DNA of 22,297 nucleotides from a virus. Both the position numbers and the translations under genes were made by a program. This document shows positions 4,618 to 11,543 of the stretch, one piece after another. The stretch is from IMG/VR virus record IMGVR_UViG_3300032241_002541, positions 1-22,297 of that record. The stretch is one strand, 5' to 3'. The notes beneath the pieces were generated by a model. That model did not search any database. It was not told the DNA's origin and saw only the letters and a list, made by a program, of their open reading frames with translations. The first letter of the stretch is position 1; each line of letters starts with the position of its first letter.

Positions 4618-6615
4618 TTAAACAACTCTAGTATTATACAAAGTCACTCGTTCATATGTTGGGTCCTTATTTCTTATATTGCCCATAGGTAATTTAGAAG
4701 TATCTTCAGGATCTGCATATGATAATCCTTTTCTTCCTTGGCCGGCGACTGAAGTGTTGTTTACAACAGATGTTTTATTCTTAGGTATAGCATTATCTAA
4801 TTTCATAGATTGATTCATTTGAGTAGAAGCATTTAATTTTTGGCCAGCATTAGGTGTCGGTGTTGGTACAACACTTGTTGGTGATGACATACTACTAGGC
4901 GCACTACCAGGTGTGCTTGCTGGTGTACTTCCGCCACCAGATTGTGATGGTACTGTTGTTGCAGTTGGCATTGCAGGTGCCGTTGCGGCCGCTGGCGTAG
5001 TTTTAGTTTCTTCCTTTTTCAAACCATCTGCGGCACCTTGTGGGTCTGCTGGAGGATCGGCATCTTTACCGCTAGCGAAATAATCAAACATTTTCTCTGC
5101 GGCATACTTACCAAGTTTTTCACCACCAAAGAAACCTGCTGCGCCTCCTAGAATTCCTCCAACAAGCGTGCCTGCTCCTGGGACAACAGAACCTATTGAG
5201 CCACCAAGTAATCCACCAACTTCTGCACCGCCTAAGCCACCTAAACCGCCACCTACAGCACCAATAATTTCTTTTCTAAGTTCTTGATCGGATATTTCTC
5301 CCGCTTCATTCTTATCAATAGCAGTTTTAACATCATAAATTAAAGCTGCACCAGCGGCAATTAAGGATAAACCTGGTATTTTTTCCAAGAATTTAAGAAC
5401 GCCTTTGGCAGATTCTAAAAATTTAGATACTTTAGTTGCAGATTTTGCTGCGCCTTCTACTAAACCTTCTGCGGAACCAATAGCTGTTTTTGCACCACCT
5501 TTAAGTGCATTTAGACCTTTGCTTGCCAATTTTTTTAATGCGCCAACACCAAACATTCCGCCAAGTGTATCTAATACCGTATCAATTATACCTCCACCAC
5601 CTGGTTCTGATTTTGCAGTACTTCCTATAGGCGCACCTGTTAATTTAGCCAATGCTGCCAAAAGTTCTTTGTGTCTTTTTTCTTTTAAATCATATTCTTC
5701 TTGTTTCTTATCATTCTCCAACTCTCTTTGTTTGATATCATCTTCACGGTTTTTTTGCATGAACGCATAGATATCACCAAGAATTGCTGTAGAATTTCCG
5801 CCTAATTCTACACCGCCTTTACTAATTTTTGTTGCTGTGTTAGTTTTTTCATCACCAATTTGAGAAGCTCTAGAACTTTTTCTTCTATATCTTGAACTAA
5901 AATATTCTAATTCACTTTGGTCTCTACCGAGAATTTTACCAAAGATGGCAGATGCACCACGACCACCAACACTTTTGGCTATGTTTAATGGATCAAATTT
6001 CTTTTTGATATCAGTAAATGTTGCCTGAGTTTTTGTTCCTATAGCACCTTTAATAGAATCTTTAATACTTTTGCCTTGAATAATATTTTCGGCAATTAAA
6101 TCACCAACAGAATATCTTCTTATCTTGTCAGCAAATTTATATTCTTTTACTTTTTTATTATCACTACTAGGTTCTTCTTCCTCTTTTTTTACTTTTTTAT
6201 TATCACTACTAGGTTCTTCTTCCTCTTTTTTTACTTTTTTATTATCACTACTAGGTTCTTTTTTATCTACTTCTTCAACTTTTGTGGCAGTAGGTTTGGA
6301 TTCGTTTTTTATATCTTGTTGCTCAAGGTCTTTTAATTCTTCTTTGACTTCATTTAAATCTTTTTCTAATTTTTTAATTATTTTACTTAAAGATTCATCT
6401 TTTTCATTAGGCATCTCCAGTTTAACCATTTCTGGAATTGGAACATCTCCTTTTATTACTTGTTCAGCTGGTAATGCTTCTACGGCTTTTTTTATATTAT
6501 CATAAACTTTTTTCTCCGCAGCAGTATAACCCATCAAATTCTGTTCAACAGATTGAATTTGTGCTTCTTTTAACTTATCAATTGTTTTTCTAAAGTCTTT
6601 TGATTTTTTAGCCAT
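4618..6615 (-). CDS. Tape-measure/baseplate-hub-like protein (position of T4 gp29)
   Basis: A 665-residue virion protein, probably inside the tail tube or hub. Layout: a charged helical N-terminus with a likely coiled coil (residues 70-105); a linker with three copies of a 14-residue PSSDNKKVKKEEEE unit (about 120-157); and a block ILGDIYAFMQKNREDD...KRHKELLAAL (278-322) shared with the lysozyme protein before it. Next come an amphipathic alanine/glycine region with a hydrophobic segment (LSLIAAGAALIYDV) and a long glycine-zipper stretch (451-500). The tail is Pro/Ser/Thr-rich with a VVNNTSV motif, also shared with that protein. Glycine-zipper hydrophobic segments are common in tape measures and membrane-penetrating hub proteins. 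Its place after gp26 fits T4 gp29, but I see no clear sequence match to gp29. The start overlaps the previous stop by 8 bases. Confidence 0.6.
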   Translation of the reverse strand: MAKKSKDFRKTIDKLKEAQIQSVEQNLMGYTAAEKKVYDNIKKAVEALPAEQVIKGDVPIPEMVKLEMPNEKDESLSKIIKKLEKDLNEVKEELKDLEQQDIKNESKPTATKVEEVDKKEPSSDNKKVKKEEEEPSSDNKKVKKEEEEPSSDNKKVKEYKFADKIRRYSVGDLIAENIIQGKSIKDSIKGAIGTKTQATFTDIKKKFDPLNIAKSVGGRGASAIFGKILGRDQSELEYFSSRYRRKSSRASQIGDEKTNTATKISKGGVELGGNSTAILGDIYAFMQKNREDDIKQRELENDKKQEEYDLKEKRHKELLAALAKLTGAPIGSTAKSEPGGGGIIDTVLDTLGGMFGVGALKKLASKGLNALKGGAKTAIGSAEGLVEGAAKSATKVSKFLESAKGVLKFLEKIPGLSLIAAGAALIYDVKTAIDKNEAGEISDQELRKEIIGAVGGGLGGLGGAEVGGLLGGSIGSVVPGAGTLVGGILGGAAGFFGGEKLGKYAAEKMFDYFASGKDADPPADPQGAADGLKKEETKTTPAAATAPAMPTATTVPSQSGGGSTPASTPGSAPSSMSSPTSVVPTPTPNAGQKLNASTQMNQSMKLDNAIPKNKTSVVNNTSVAGQGRKGLSYADPEDTSKLPMGNIRNKDPTYERVTLYNTRVV
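6149..6260 (-). repeat. 42-base tandem repeat inside the tape-measure-like gene
   Basis: Copies begin at 6149, 6191 and 6233 on the plus strand, exactly 42 bases apart; the third is incomplete. They encode the PSSDNKKVKKEEEE linker units. The near-identity of the DNA suggests recent expansion by slippage or unequal recombination, and copy number probably varies between relatives. Confidence 0.85.
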
Positions 6616-8092
6616 TTATTATTCTTTTTTGGTGTAATGGACTGTCATCATCTGTAATCATAAGAGCACTCGCCTGTTTGTTTTGAGGAGGAGGTGCAAT
6701 AGTGGTATTATTTACAAGCGTTGTTGAAGATTGGTTTGCTGCCATCTCATCTTTTAAACTTTTATTTGTAGCAGAAGCAGGTGCAACAGCAGATGAAGCG
6801 GGAGTTGAAGGAGCAGGACTTGCTTTATTTTGAGGCATAGGTGCAGCAGAAGCAACTTGAGTTGGTTTTGATAATTGGTCCGCTTTATTTTCCTTTGCTG
6901 GTGTTGCAGATGCGGTCTTAGTATCATCTTTACCAGCTGGTACTGCTGTATCAGTATTTGAACCTGCACCAGCACGTATCATGGCAACAATCTCAGGTGC
7001 TCTTTTGCCAACTTGAGTGTACCATTTACTTGTTTCTAAATTCTTTGCTGCGCCTTCAATATCACCAGATTCTAGTGCTTTGGTGAAACTTGGCCATTTC
7101 TTATACCAAGCAGGTCCCATATTGAATGTCAGGTCAATCAAGGCCGCTTTACCTTTGTCATTTAAGTTATTGTAACCGGGAATCTTTTCAGCTGCCTTCA
7201 TGTGATGATTATAATCTTGTGAGAATAAATCATCAACTTCTTTATCAGATAATTGTCTGTTCCATTCCGGTGGTAAAGATTTGCCATCACCAATCAAGTG
7301 ACCAACACCAACAGTCCAAAGACCCAATGAGTCCTTATATGGTGCATTTTTAACACCTTCATGGCGTTTAATCATACTCTTTGACATTTCATAAAGAGTA
7401 CCAGTAGCAACTACTGCGGTTGCACCAATACCTGCTGCCGCTCCAGGTGATATACCGGATGGTGCCGCACTTGGTCTTGCGGCTGCACCTGGTTTCGGAG
7501 CACCAGCACTTGGTCTTGCGGCTGCACCTGGTTTCGGAGCACCAGCACTTGGTCTTGCGGCTGCACCTGGTTTCGGAGCACCAGCACTTGGTCTTGCGGT
7601 TGCACCTGGTTTTGGAGCACCAGCACTTGGTCTCGGCGCAGGAGCTTTTGGCGCAGGTGTTTTAGGTGCCGGAGTTTTTGGCGCAGGGGCTTTAGGTTTT
7701 TCTTCTTTGAGTTTTTCTTCTTTTTTAGGTTTTTTCTTATATGTTAAAGCCTTAATTAATTCACCGTGCCATTCTTCTTCTTGACGATTTTGATCTTTTA
7801 ATTTAGTGACAGCTAATTCTTTTTGAGTATCATAATCTTCACGATCTTCTTTCATCAATTTATAGATGTCGCCAAGAATTTGTTCAGCAGAATTTTTTGT
7901 TTTTTTGTGTGCAACACCAGACATTTCTTTACCCATATTTTTAGATGTGTCTTTCATCTGTGTGGCAGTTTGTTTTGTTTGTTCAGATAGTTCTGGTTTT
8001 TCTTTTTCAGACGATGAAGTACCACCAGTCAGTAGGTTTTTTCCTACCGAGCTCAAAGTATTACCTATTCCTTTTAATGAAGGCAGTTTCAT
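6608..8092 (-). CDS. Tail-associated lysozyme fused to a tape-measure-like scaffold
   Basis: A 494-residue protein. The N-terminal 120 residues contain the block ILGDIYKLMKEDRED...EWHGELIKAL (72-116) shared with the next gene. Then comes a Pro/Ala linker: PAPKT repeats (135-153) and four 13-residue RPSAGAPKPGAxA repeats (about 154-206). A hydrophobic Gly/Ala stretch (about 214-231) follows. The enzymatic domain (about 235-373) is T4-lysozyme (GH24) type, with RHEG (Glu245), KDSLG (Asp254), WTVGVGHLI (Thr260) and the later LTFNMG block. The Glu-Asp-Thr spacing of 9 and 6 equals T4 lysozyme Glu11/Asp20/Thr26. The C-terminal low-complexity tail holds a TLVNNTTI motif. Inferred role: local peptidoglycan digestion during tail penetration, replacing the lysozyme domain missing from the gp5-like spike here. 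Its start overlaps the stop of the short -1 frame ORF (ATGA). Confidence 0.82.
   Translation of the reverse strand: MKLPSLKGIGNTLSSVGKNLLTGGTSSSEKEKPELSEQTKQTATQMKDTSKNMGKEMSGVAHKKTKNSAEQILGDIYKLMKEDREDYDTQKELAVTKLKDQNRQEEEWHGELIKALTYKKKPKKEEKLKEEKPKAPAPKTPAPKTPAPKAPAPRPSAGAPKPGATARPSAGAPKPGAAARPSAGAPKPGAAARPSAGAPKPGAAARPSAAPSGISPGAAAGIGATAVVATGTLYEMSKSMIKRHEGVKNAPYKDSLGLWTVGVGHLIGDGKSLPPEWNRQLSDKEVDDLFSQDYNHHMKAAEKIPGYNNLNDKGKAALIDLTFNMGPAWYKKWPSFTKALESGDIEGAAKNLETSKWYTQVGKRAPEIVAMIRAGAGSNTDTAVPAGKDDTKTASATPAKENKADQLSKPTQVASAAPMPQNKASPAPSTPASSAVAPASATNKSLKDEMAANQSSTTLVNNTTIAPPPQNKQASALMITDDDSPLHQKRIING
7470..7639 (-). repeat. 39-base tandem repeat in the lysozyme linker
   Basis: Four nearly identical 39-base copies begin at 7470, 7509, 7548 and 7587 on the plus strand, and a partial fifth begins at 7626. 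They stay in frame and encode the proline/alanine-rich hinge before the lysozyme domain. Identity at third codon positions points to recent duplication. Confidence 0.9.
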
Positions 8093-8283
8093 CTATTTAA
8101 TTTTTGTTTTTCTTTAATTTTTTGATTTTCTTCTTCAATATATTGAATCAAAAGATTCACATAAATATCTCTTTCCCAAGGTAACATATTGTCAAGTTCT
8201 GTAAGACTATATTTGTGGTGTTGCATTAATGAAAAATTAGTCTTATAGTAGTTCCTTAGATTATCATGACGAAATGTTAACCG
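8089..8283 (-). CDS. gp26 C-terminal extension read by -1 frameshift (tail-assembly-chaperone-like, often called gp51)
   Basis: This frame encodes 64 residues, RLTFRHDNLRNYYKTNF, then LMQHHKYSLTELDNMLPWER, then DIYVNLLIQYIEEEN and a basic end. The block LPWERDIYVNLL and the HDNL/NYY segment look like genuine conserved protein, not a random frame. It has no usable start. A TGA lies immediately upstream of the slip site, and the first ATG comes at codon 20 with no ribosome binding site, inside the conserved part. The likely product is a gp26 fusion of about 304 residues made by -1 slippage at 8283-8292. Its stop overlaps the lysozyme gene start as ATGA. By analogy with lambda G/GT, the fusion would chaperone the tape-measure-like proteins encoded next. 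T4 gp51 (249 residues) is much longer, so the gp51 name would be positional only. Confidence 0.75.
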   Translation of the reverse strand, partial: RLTFRHDNLRNYYKTNFSLMQHHKYSLTELDNMLPWERDIYVNLLIQYIEEENQKIKEKQKLNR

Positions 8284-9002
8284 AAAAAATTTTCAAGGCC
8301 TTCCACATTGATAGTATGATGAAATTGACATTTTTTACAAGTCATTTCAATTTTTTGTCTCATTTTTGGTAAATTATTAAAAAATTCTTCTATTTTGTTA
8401 AATTGTTCTTGATTCAAATTTTCAATAAATTCTACCATTTCAGATTGTTCAACTTCATTAGCATAGTAATATTGTTCACTATCATAAATGTATTCTACGG
8501 ATTGTGCTATAATATTGAATGTCAGTGTATTAACATCTTCATATTGTAAAGCATTTCTAACAAAAGCAAACTCAGGATATTTTAATTTGATAATAAATTT
8601 ATCATTCAGCTGAATTTGATTAGAAACATTTTCTCCCATTTCAACTTTAATTTTGGTCAAATCAATATTTGTTTCCATAATATTGTTACACATTTTATCT
8701 TCTACCATATTGTTGCAACGATACCTAGCGTCAACAATTTCACCAACTGATTTTGCTCTTAGGTTAATGAAAAAATATTCGGCATCAATAATTGGCAATT
8801 TATCAATATCTGTGTTTTCTGTTAAACAACAATTATTCAGTATATCAGCAACATTTTGCTGAATTACTTCAGTTTCATCTGATTCCATAGCCATCAATAA
8901 ATTTCTTTGTTCTTTGACGGTAAAAGGACGGTATTTTATCCTTTTTTTAGAAAGTGGTAACATCAATTCATATATCGGTGTATCAATTTTCGGCAAAGCC
9001 AT
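8277..9002 (-). CDS. 26: Baseplate hub assembly protein gp26 (T4_baseplate family)
   Basis: A 241-residue homologue of T4 gp26. It opens with the family hallmark MALPKIDTPIYELMLPLSKK followed by IKYRPFTVKEQRNLLMAMES. It also carries VADILNNCC and a central segment ending LKYPEFAFVRNA. Four cysteines, Cys96 and Cys105 (in RCNNMVEDKMC) and Cys222-x-x-Cys225 (in MTCKKCQFHH), could form a zinc site; that is inference. An AAGGAG lies 8-9 bases upstream of the start. T4 gp26 takes part in forming the central baseplate hub, but the position upstream of tape-measure-like genes and the frameshifted extension suggest a tail-assembly-chaperone role like lambda gpG. It is 28 bases downstream of the tail-tube-like gene. 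Confidence 0.87.
   Translation of the reverse strand: MALPKIDTPIYELMLPLSKKRIKYRPFTVKEQRNLLMAMESDETEVIQQNVADILNNCCLTENTDIDKLPIIDAEYFFINLRAKSVGEIVDARYRCNNMVEDKMCNNIMETNIDLTKIKVEMGENVSNQIQLNDKFIIKLKYPEFAFVRNALQYEDVNTLTFNIIAQSVEYIYDSEQYYYANEVEQSEMVEFIENLNQEQFNKIEEFFNNLPKMRQKIEMTCKKCQFHHTINVEGLENFFG
8283..8292 (-). other. Candidate programmed -1 frameshift site
   Basis: On the minus strand the gp26 frame reads GAA AAT TTT TTC GGT TAA. It contains two overlapping slippery heptamers of the X XXY YYZ type: A AAT TTT (complement 8286-8292) and T TTT TTC (complement 8283-8289). A -1 slip at either gives the same product and continues into the 64-codon frame. The gp26 stop follows two codons after the first site. 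I did not identify a clear stimulatory pseudoknot. Confidence 0.7.
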
Positions 9003-9029
9003 ATTATATTCTCCTTGTTAACAAAATTA

Positions 9030-9596
9030 TTAAGACCAATCAGCAGTAGGTCCAGGATCAAAACTATCACTATCATTTGATGCTGGTGGCGAACTAGGTG
9101 ATTGTGTATTATTGATCCAAAATGTATAAGCAAAAGTTACATTTATTTTGTGTTTTGAATCAACATTAGCCCAATCCAAATCCATTTGATTTATATTGAT
9201 AGGATAAGCATCAGCCAACGTAACCGAATAACTCAATTCATTTATAACATTATACTGATTAATCGTTATATCTTGTACATAATCACTTTTGTAGGCTATG
9301 TCAAAACTACTAGTCGGATTAATTTTTTCCATCCAAGCATCAAAAAATAACTTTTCTGTCATTGCATCATCAACCAAAAATGTCATATCAATATCATTAA
9401 AAGTTATATGGTTTGGAAATTTTTCATACGGTCCATAAGTTTTTTGTTCAATAGTCTCCAAATGTTTGCCTGGAAGTTGAGAAATTTCACACCTATATCT
9501 AAGTGTTGGACTGCTAGGAATGAAAACATCAAACTTATCAGGTCTAGCTACATCAGCCTTAAAACTATGTAAAAATTCTGAAATTGTGCCTGCCAT
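9030..9596 (-). CDS. Tail-tube-fold protein (gp19/gp54-like)
   Basis: A 188-residue protein of the T4-type tail-tube family. The pattern runs ARPDKFDVFIP, RYRCEISQLPGKHLETIEQKTYGPYEKFP, DIDMTFLVDDAMTEKLFFDAWMEKI, DIAYKSDYVQDITINQYN, VTLADAYPININQMDLDW, then KINVTFAYTFW. This is the usual order in gp19 tubes and in the baseplate tube-initiator gp54. The last 25 residues are a Ser/Pro/Asp-rich tail. Because it lies among baseplate hub genes, not beside the sheath gene, I favour a baseplate tube-initiator or hub-proximal tube ring over the main tube subunit. The main tube gene is not in this window. It starts directly at the stop of the previous gene, with AAGGA as ribosome binding site. Confidence 0.75.
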   Translation of the reverse strand: MAGTISEFLHSFKADVARPDKFDVFIPSSPTLRYRCEISQLPGKHLETIEQKTYGPYEKFPNHITFNDIDMTFLVDDAMTEKLFFDAWMEKINPTSSFDIAYKSDYVQDITINQYNVINELSYSVTLADAYPININQMDLDWANVDSKHKINVTFAYTFWINNTQSPSSPPASNDSDSFDPGPTADWS

Positions 9597-10205
9597 TTAA
9601 GATTCCTTTATCTCTTGCTTTACGTCTTCCCAAATTTCTTTTGGTTTAGCCTTTTTAAATTGATGTACTGGTAAAAATGTAGCTACATCCCATTCATTTG
9701 GCGCTACAGTCAATATTTTTGACCTAATATGACTAGTCAAATATCGTTTTAAACAAGGCCTAAACTCTTTAAGTTGTCTGGTAGCATTTAATATATCATA
9801 AGTTATTCTAATTTTTTTGATTTCATCGTTTTCATCATAAGAAGCATATTTAAGCAATTTACCTAAAAATGCTATTCTGTAACGAATTGGTAAATAATGT
9901 AGATTTAGCCCTAGAAATCCATCTGGATATTTTTGTAACAACAAAATCAAAGGAAACTTATCGTAATACGGTAAATCTTCTTTGCCTTTAGGATCATAAA
10001 AAAAGAAATACAAACAACCAAGTAAGAATTTCTTATTTTCTCTTGTTTTTTCTCTTGCTATAGAACCTGGTATTGCACCTACATTTTTCAACTCTGCAAT
10101 TTTGTTCATTAACCATTGCACAGTCTGCTTGGCAGGAAACTTAGGCTCGGCCGGTTTCTGTTGAGCAAGAGTTGTTAATTTTGAAGGTTTTATTTTAGTA
10201 GCCAT
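9597..10205 (-). CDS. Conserved T4-like phage protein of unknown function next to gp4
   Basis: A 202-residue basic protein with no signal peptide. Residues 1-25 are Lys/Pro-rich. A helical region follows (VQWLMNKIAELKNVGAIPGS). Then comes a notable central block, CLYFFFYDPKGKEDLPYYDK and FPLILLLQKYPDGFLGLNLH, continuing YLPIRYRIAFLGKLLKYA (about residues 64-120). The C-terminal half is basic and ends in a charged helix. The block LPYYDxFPL...DGFLGLNLHYLP looks like a conserved phage family I have met only as hypothetical or structural protein. T4 gene 2 (DNA-end protector) lies next to gene 4, so gp2 is a positional guess without motif support. Its start is 5 bases from a CTAAATA motif, and the gene is packed between gp4 and the tube-like gene. 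Confidence 0.65.
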   Translation of the reverse strand: MATKIKPSKLTTLAQQKPAEPKFPAKQTVQWLMNKIAELKNVGAIPGSIAREKTRENKKFLLGCLYFFFYDPKGKEDLPYYDKFPLILLLQKYPDGFLGLNLHYLPIRYRIAFLGKLLKYASYDENDEIKKIRITYDILNATRQLKEFRPCLKRYLTSHIRSKILTVAPNEWDVATFLPVHQFKKAKPKEIWEDVKQEIKES

Positions 10206-10210
10206 TTAAA

Positions 10211-10217
10211 TATTTAG
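10211..10217 (-). promoter_or_regulatory. CTAAATA late-promoter-like motif overlapping the gp4 stop
   Basis: On the minus strand CTAAATA includes the TAA stop of gp4 and lies 5 bases before the ATG of the following gene. With T4 geometry a transcript would begin at or next to that ATG. It may be a real start for a leaderless message or just A+T-rich start context. Confidence 0.3.
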
Positions 10218-10651
10218 GTGATTCCCAGGTCGTCTTCAGTCAATACTCTGAATTCCCAACCACGGTCTAAACAGTATTCTTTTGCATATTTCCATTTGGC
10301 CTGATTGACAGCATAGTTCTTTATTTCATTTTTATATTGTTCTGTAATTCGTTTTTTAGGTTTTGGCATTTCGGTTTGATATTTTGGCTTCACCTCAAGC
10401 ATCATTGTTCTTAATTTACCATCTTTGGTACGTAATTTAACCAAAAAATCTGGAAAATATCTATGCTTCTTATTATCAACCGGAGATATATAAGGAACAA
10501 TCAGTTCTTCAGATGCCCACGACAAAATGTCGGGGTTATTATCTAACCACGACATCACTTTACACTCCCAAGATGAGCGATATACAATATTGGTTGAATC
10601 ACCAATGTATTTTTGAGGGTTTCTTGGTTTAAACAGTCCGGAATATGCCAT
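10214..10651 (-). CDS. 4: Head completion nuclease-fold protein gp4
   Basis: A 145-residue homologue of T4 gp4 (150 residues), needed to finish DNA-filled heads before tail joining. The start MAYSGLFKPRNPQKYIGD and the segments VYRSSWECKVMSWLDNNPDI, SEELIVPYISP, HRYFPDFLVK, LEVKPK and GWEFRVLTEDDL follow the T4 protein closely. A TnsA/PD-(D/E)xK-type nuclease centre is visible: Glu29, Asp68 in PDF, and Glu86-Val-Lys88. It is the first gene of the minus-strand operon and diverges from gene 48 with only 38 bases between the start codons. No Shine-Dalgarno sequence is evident. TATAAAAA on the minus strand is a possible imperfect late promoter. Confidence 0.9.
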   Translation of the reverse strand: MAYSGLFKPRNPQKYIGDSTNIVYRSSWECKVMSWLDNNPDILSWASEELIVPYISPVDNKKHRYFPDFLVKLRTKDGKLRTMMLEVKPKYQTEMPKPKKRITEQYKNEIKNYAVNQAKWKYAKEYCLDRGWEFRVLTEDDLGIT

Positions 10652-10656
10652 AAATA
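10649..10656 (+). promoter_or_regulatory. Late promoter octamer (CATAAATA) for the baseplate operon
   Basis: CATAAATA matches the NATAAATA late octamer described in T4-like phages and lies 33 bases before the gene 48 start, leaving room for a leader with an AAGGA ribosome binding site. It overlaps the start codon of the divergent gp4 gene. Confidence 0.6.
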
Positions 10657-10689
10657 ATAATGTATATTAATTTTTTATAAGGATTTTAG

Positions 10690-11541
10690 ATGGCTGCTAT
10701 ATCAATATCGTCATCTTCTAGTGGAGGAGGAGGAGCCGGCGCAAGTACAAGTGGTAGTGCTCCATTGAGCAAATTATATAATAATCCATATTCAGTAGGA
10801 ACATTACAATATCCATCCGATTTAGGCGGAGCACAAAAAAGACACACTGTAACTTTTGCAGCAATGACAACTGCGCCTGCAGGCGTAGAAACAACTTCTT
10901 CTAGTACAGTGGATCCAGGAAGTCAAAGTGTATCATCATCACCCGGCATTAGTGTTCAGCCAGTTAGAAATATACAATCAGATGTCATAACTTTATATAT
11001 GCCTGATACTATTAATTTTAATTACGCTGCGTCTTATGGTAATGTTAGTTTAGGTGACGCAGTTAAAGAAGTTGCCGGTTTAACAAAAATTGGAGGTGCT
11101 TTAACCGGTGCAGCAACATCAGCATCAGCATCTTTACTTGCGTATACACAAGGTATTGTACTAAATCCGCAGCAACAATTATTATTTGATGGCATTGATT
11201 TTAGAACTTTTCAAATGTCTTTTACTTTTACTCCAAAAAACGGGTCCGAATCATCAACAATACAAACAATCATACAAAAATTTAGAAGTCATGCCGCACC
11301 AAAAATTGGAACATCGGCAGCAGGAGCATTTTTTAGTGTTCCGGACAGTTTTATAATTAGTTTTTCTTCACCATTTATAACTAAATTAAAAGAAAGTGCT
11401 TTAATGACAGTTGATGTAAATTATGCACCTAATGGTATTTGGTCCGCTCATCCAGATGGATCACCAACTCAAATTAATATGACTTTACAATTTAAAGAAC
11501 TTACTTTGGTTGATAGAACTTCAATTGATGCAGGATTTTAA
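10690..11541 (+). CDS. 48: Baseplate tail-tube cap protein gp48
   Basis: A 283-residue homologue of T4 gp48 (364 residues), which sits on the hub and, with gp54, starts tail-tube polymerisation. After a Ser/Gly-rich N-terminus (residues 1-25) come LQYPSDL (about 39-45) and the tube-like domain: LYMPDTINFNYAASYGN, then QLLFDGIDFRTFQMSFTFTP, FRSHAAPKIG, VDVNYAPNGIWSAHPDG and MTLQFKELTLVDR. These are the usual gp48 landmarks. The protein is shorter than T4 gp48. It opens the right-hand baseplate operon and is followed by gene 53 after 2 bases. Confidence 0.92.
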   Translation: MAAISISSSSSGGGGAGASTSGSAPLSKLYNNPYSVGTLQYPSDLGGAQKRHTVTFAAMTTAPAGVETTSSSTVDPGSQSVSSSPGISVQPVRNIQSDVITLYMPDTINFNYAASYGNVSLGDAVKEVAGLTKIGGALTGAATSASASLLAYTQGIVLNPQQQLLFDGIDFRTFQMSFTFTPKNGSESSTIQTIIQKFRSHAAPKIGTSAAGAFFSVPDSFIISFSSPFITKLKESALMTVDVNYAPNGIWSAHPDGSPTQINMTLQFKELTLVDRTSIDAGF

Positions 11542-11543
11542 CT

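Noticed and set aside
5405-6505. Plus-strand open frames opposite the tape-measure-like gene (5405-5770 and 6125-6505)
   Set aside because: They mirror low-complexity and repeat parts of the minus-strand gene and look like no protein family; no ribosome binding site supports them.
7470-7639. Regular 39-base repeats that could be taken for a CRISPR array
   Set aside because: Copies are contiguous without spacers, stay in frame and encode a Pro/Ala hinge, so they are a coding tandem repeat.
7411-7665. Other-frame open stretches over the Pro/Ala repeat on both strands
   Set aside because: They arise only because a 39-base repeat is divisible by three and keeps all frames open; their products are short simple repeats.
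9030-9596. Calling this the main tail-tube subunit gp19
   Set aside because: It has the fold but lies in the hub operon without sheath or portal genes nearby, so a tube-initiator-like role is at least as likely; the label was kept general.
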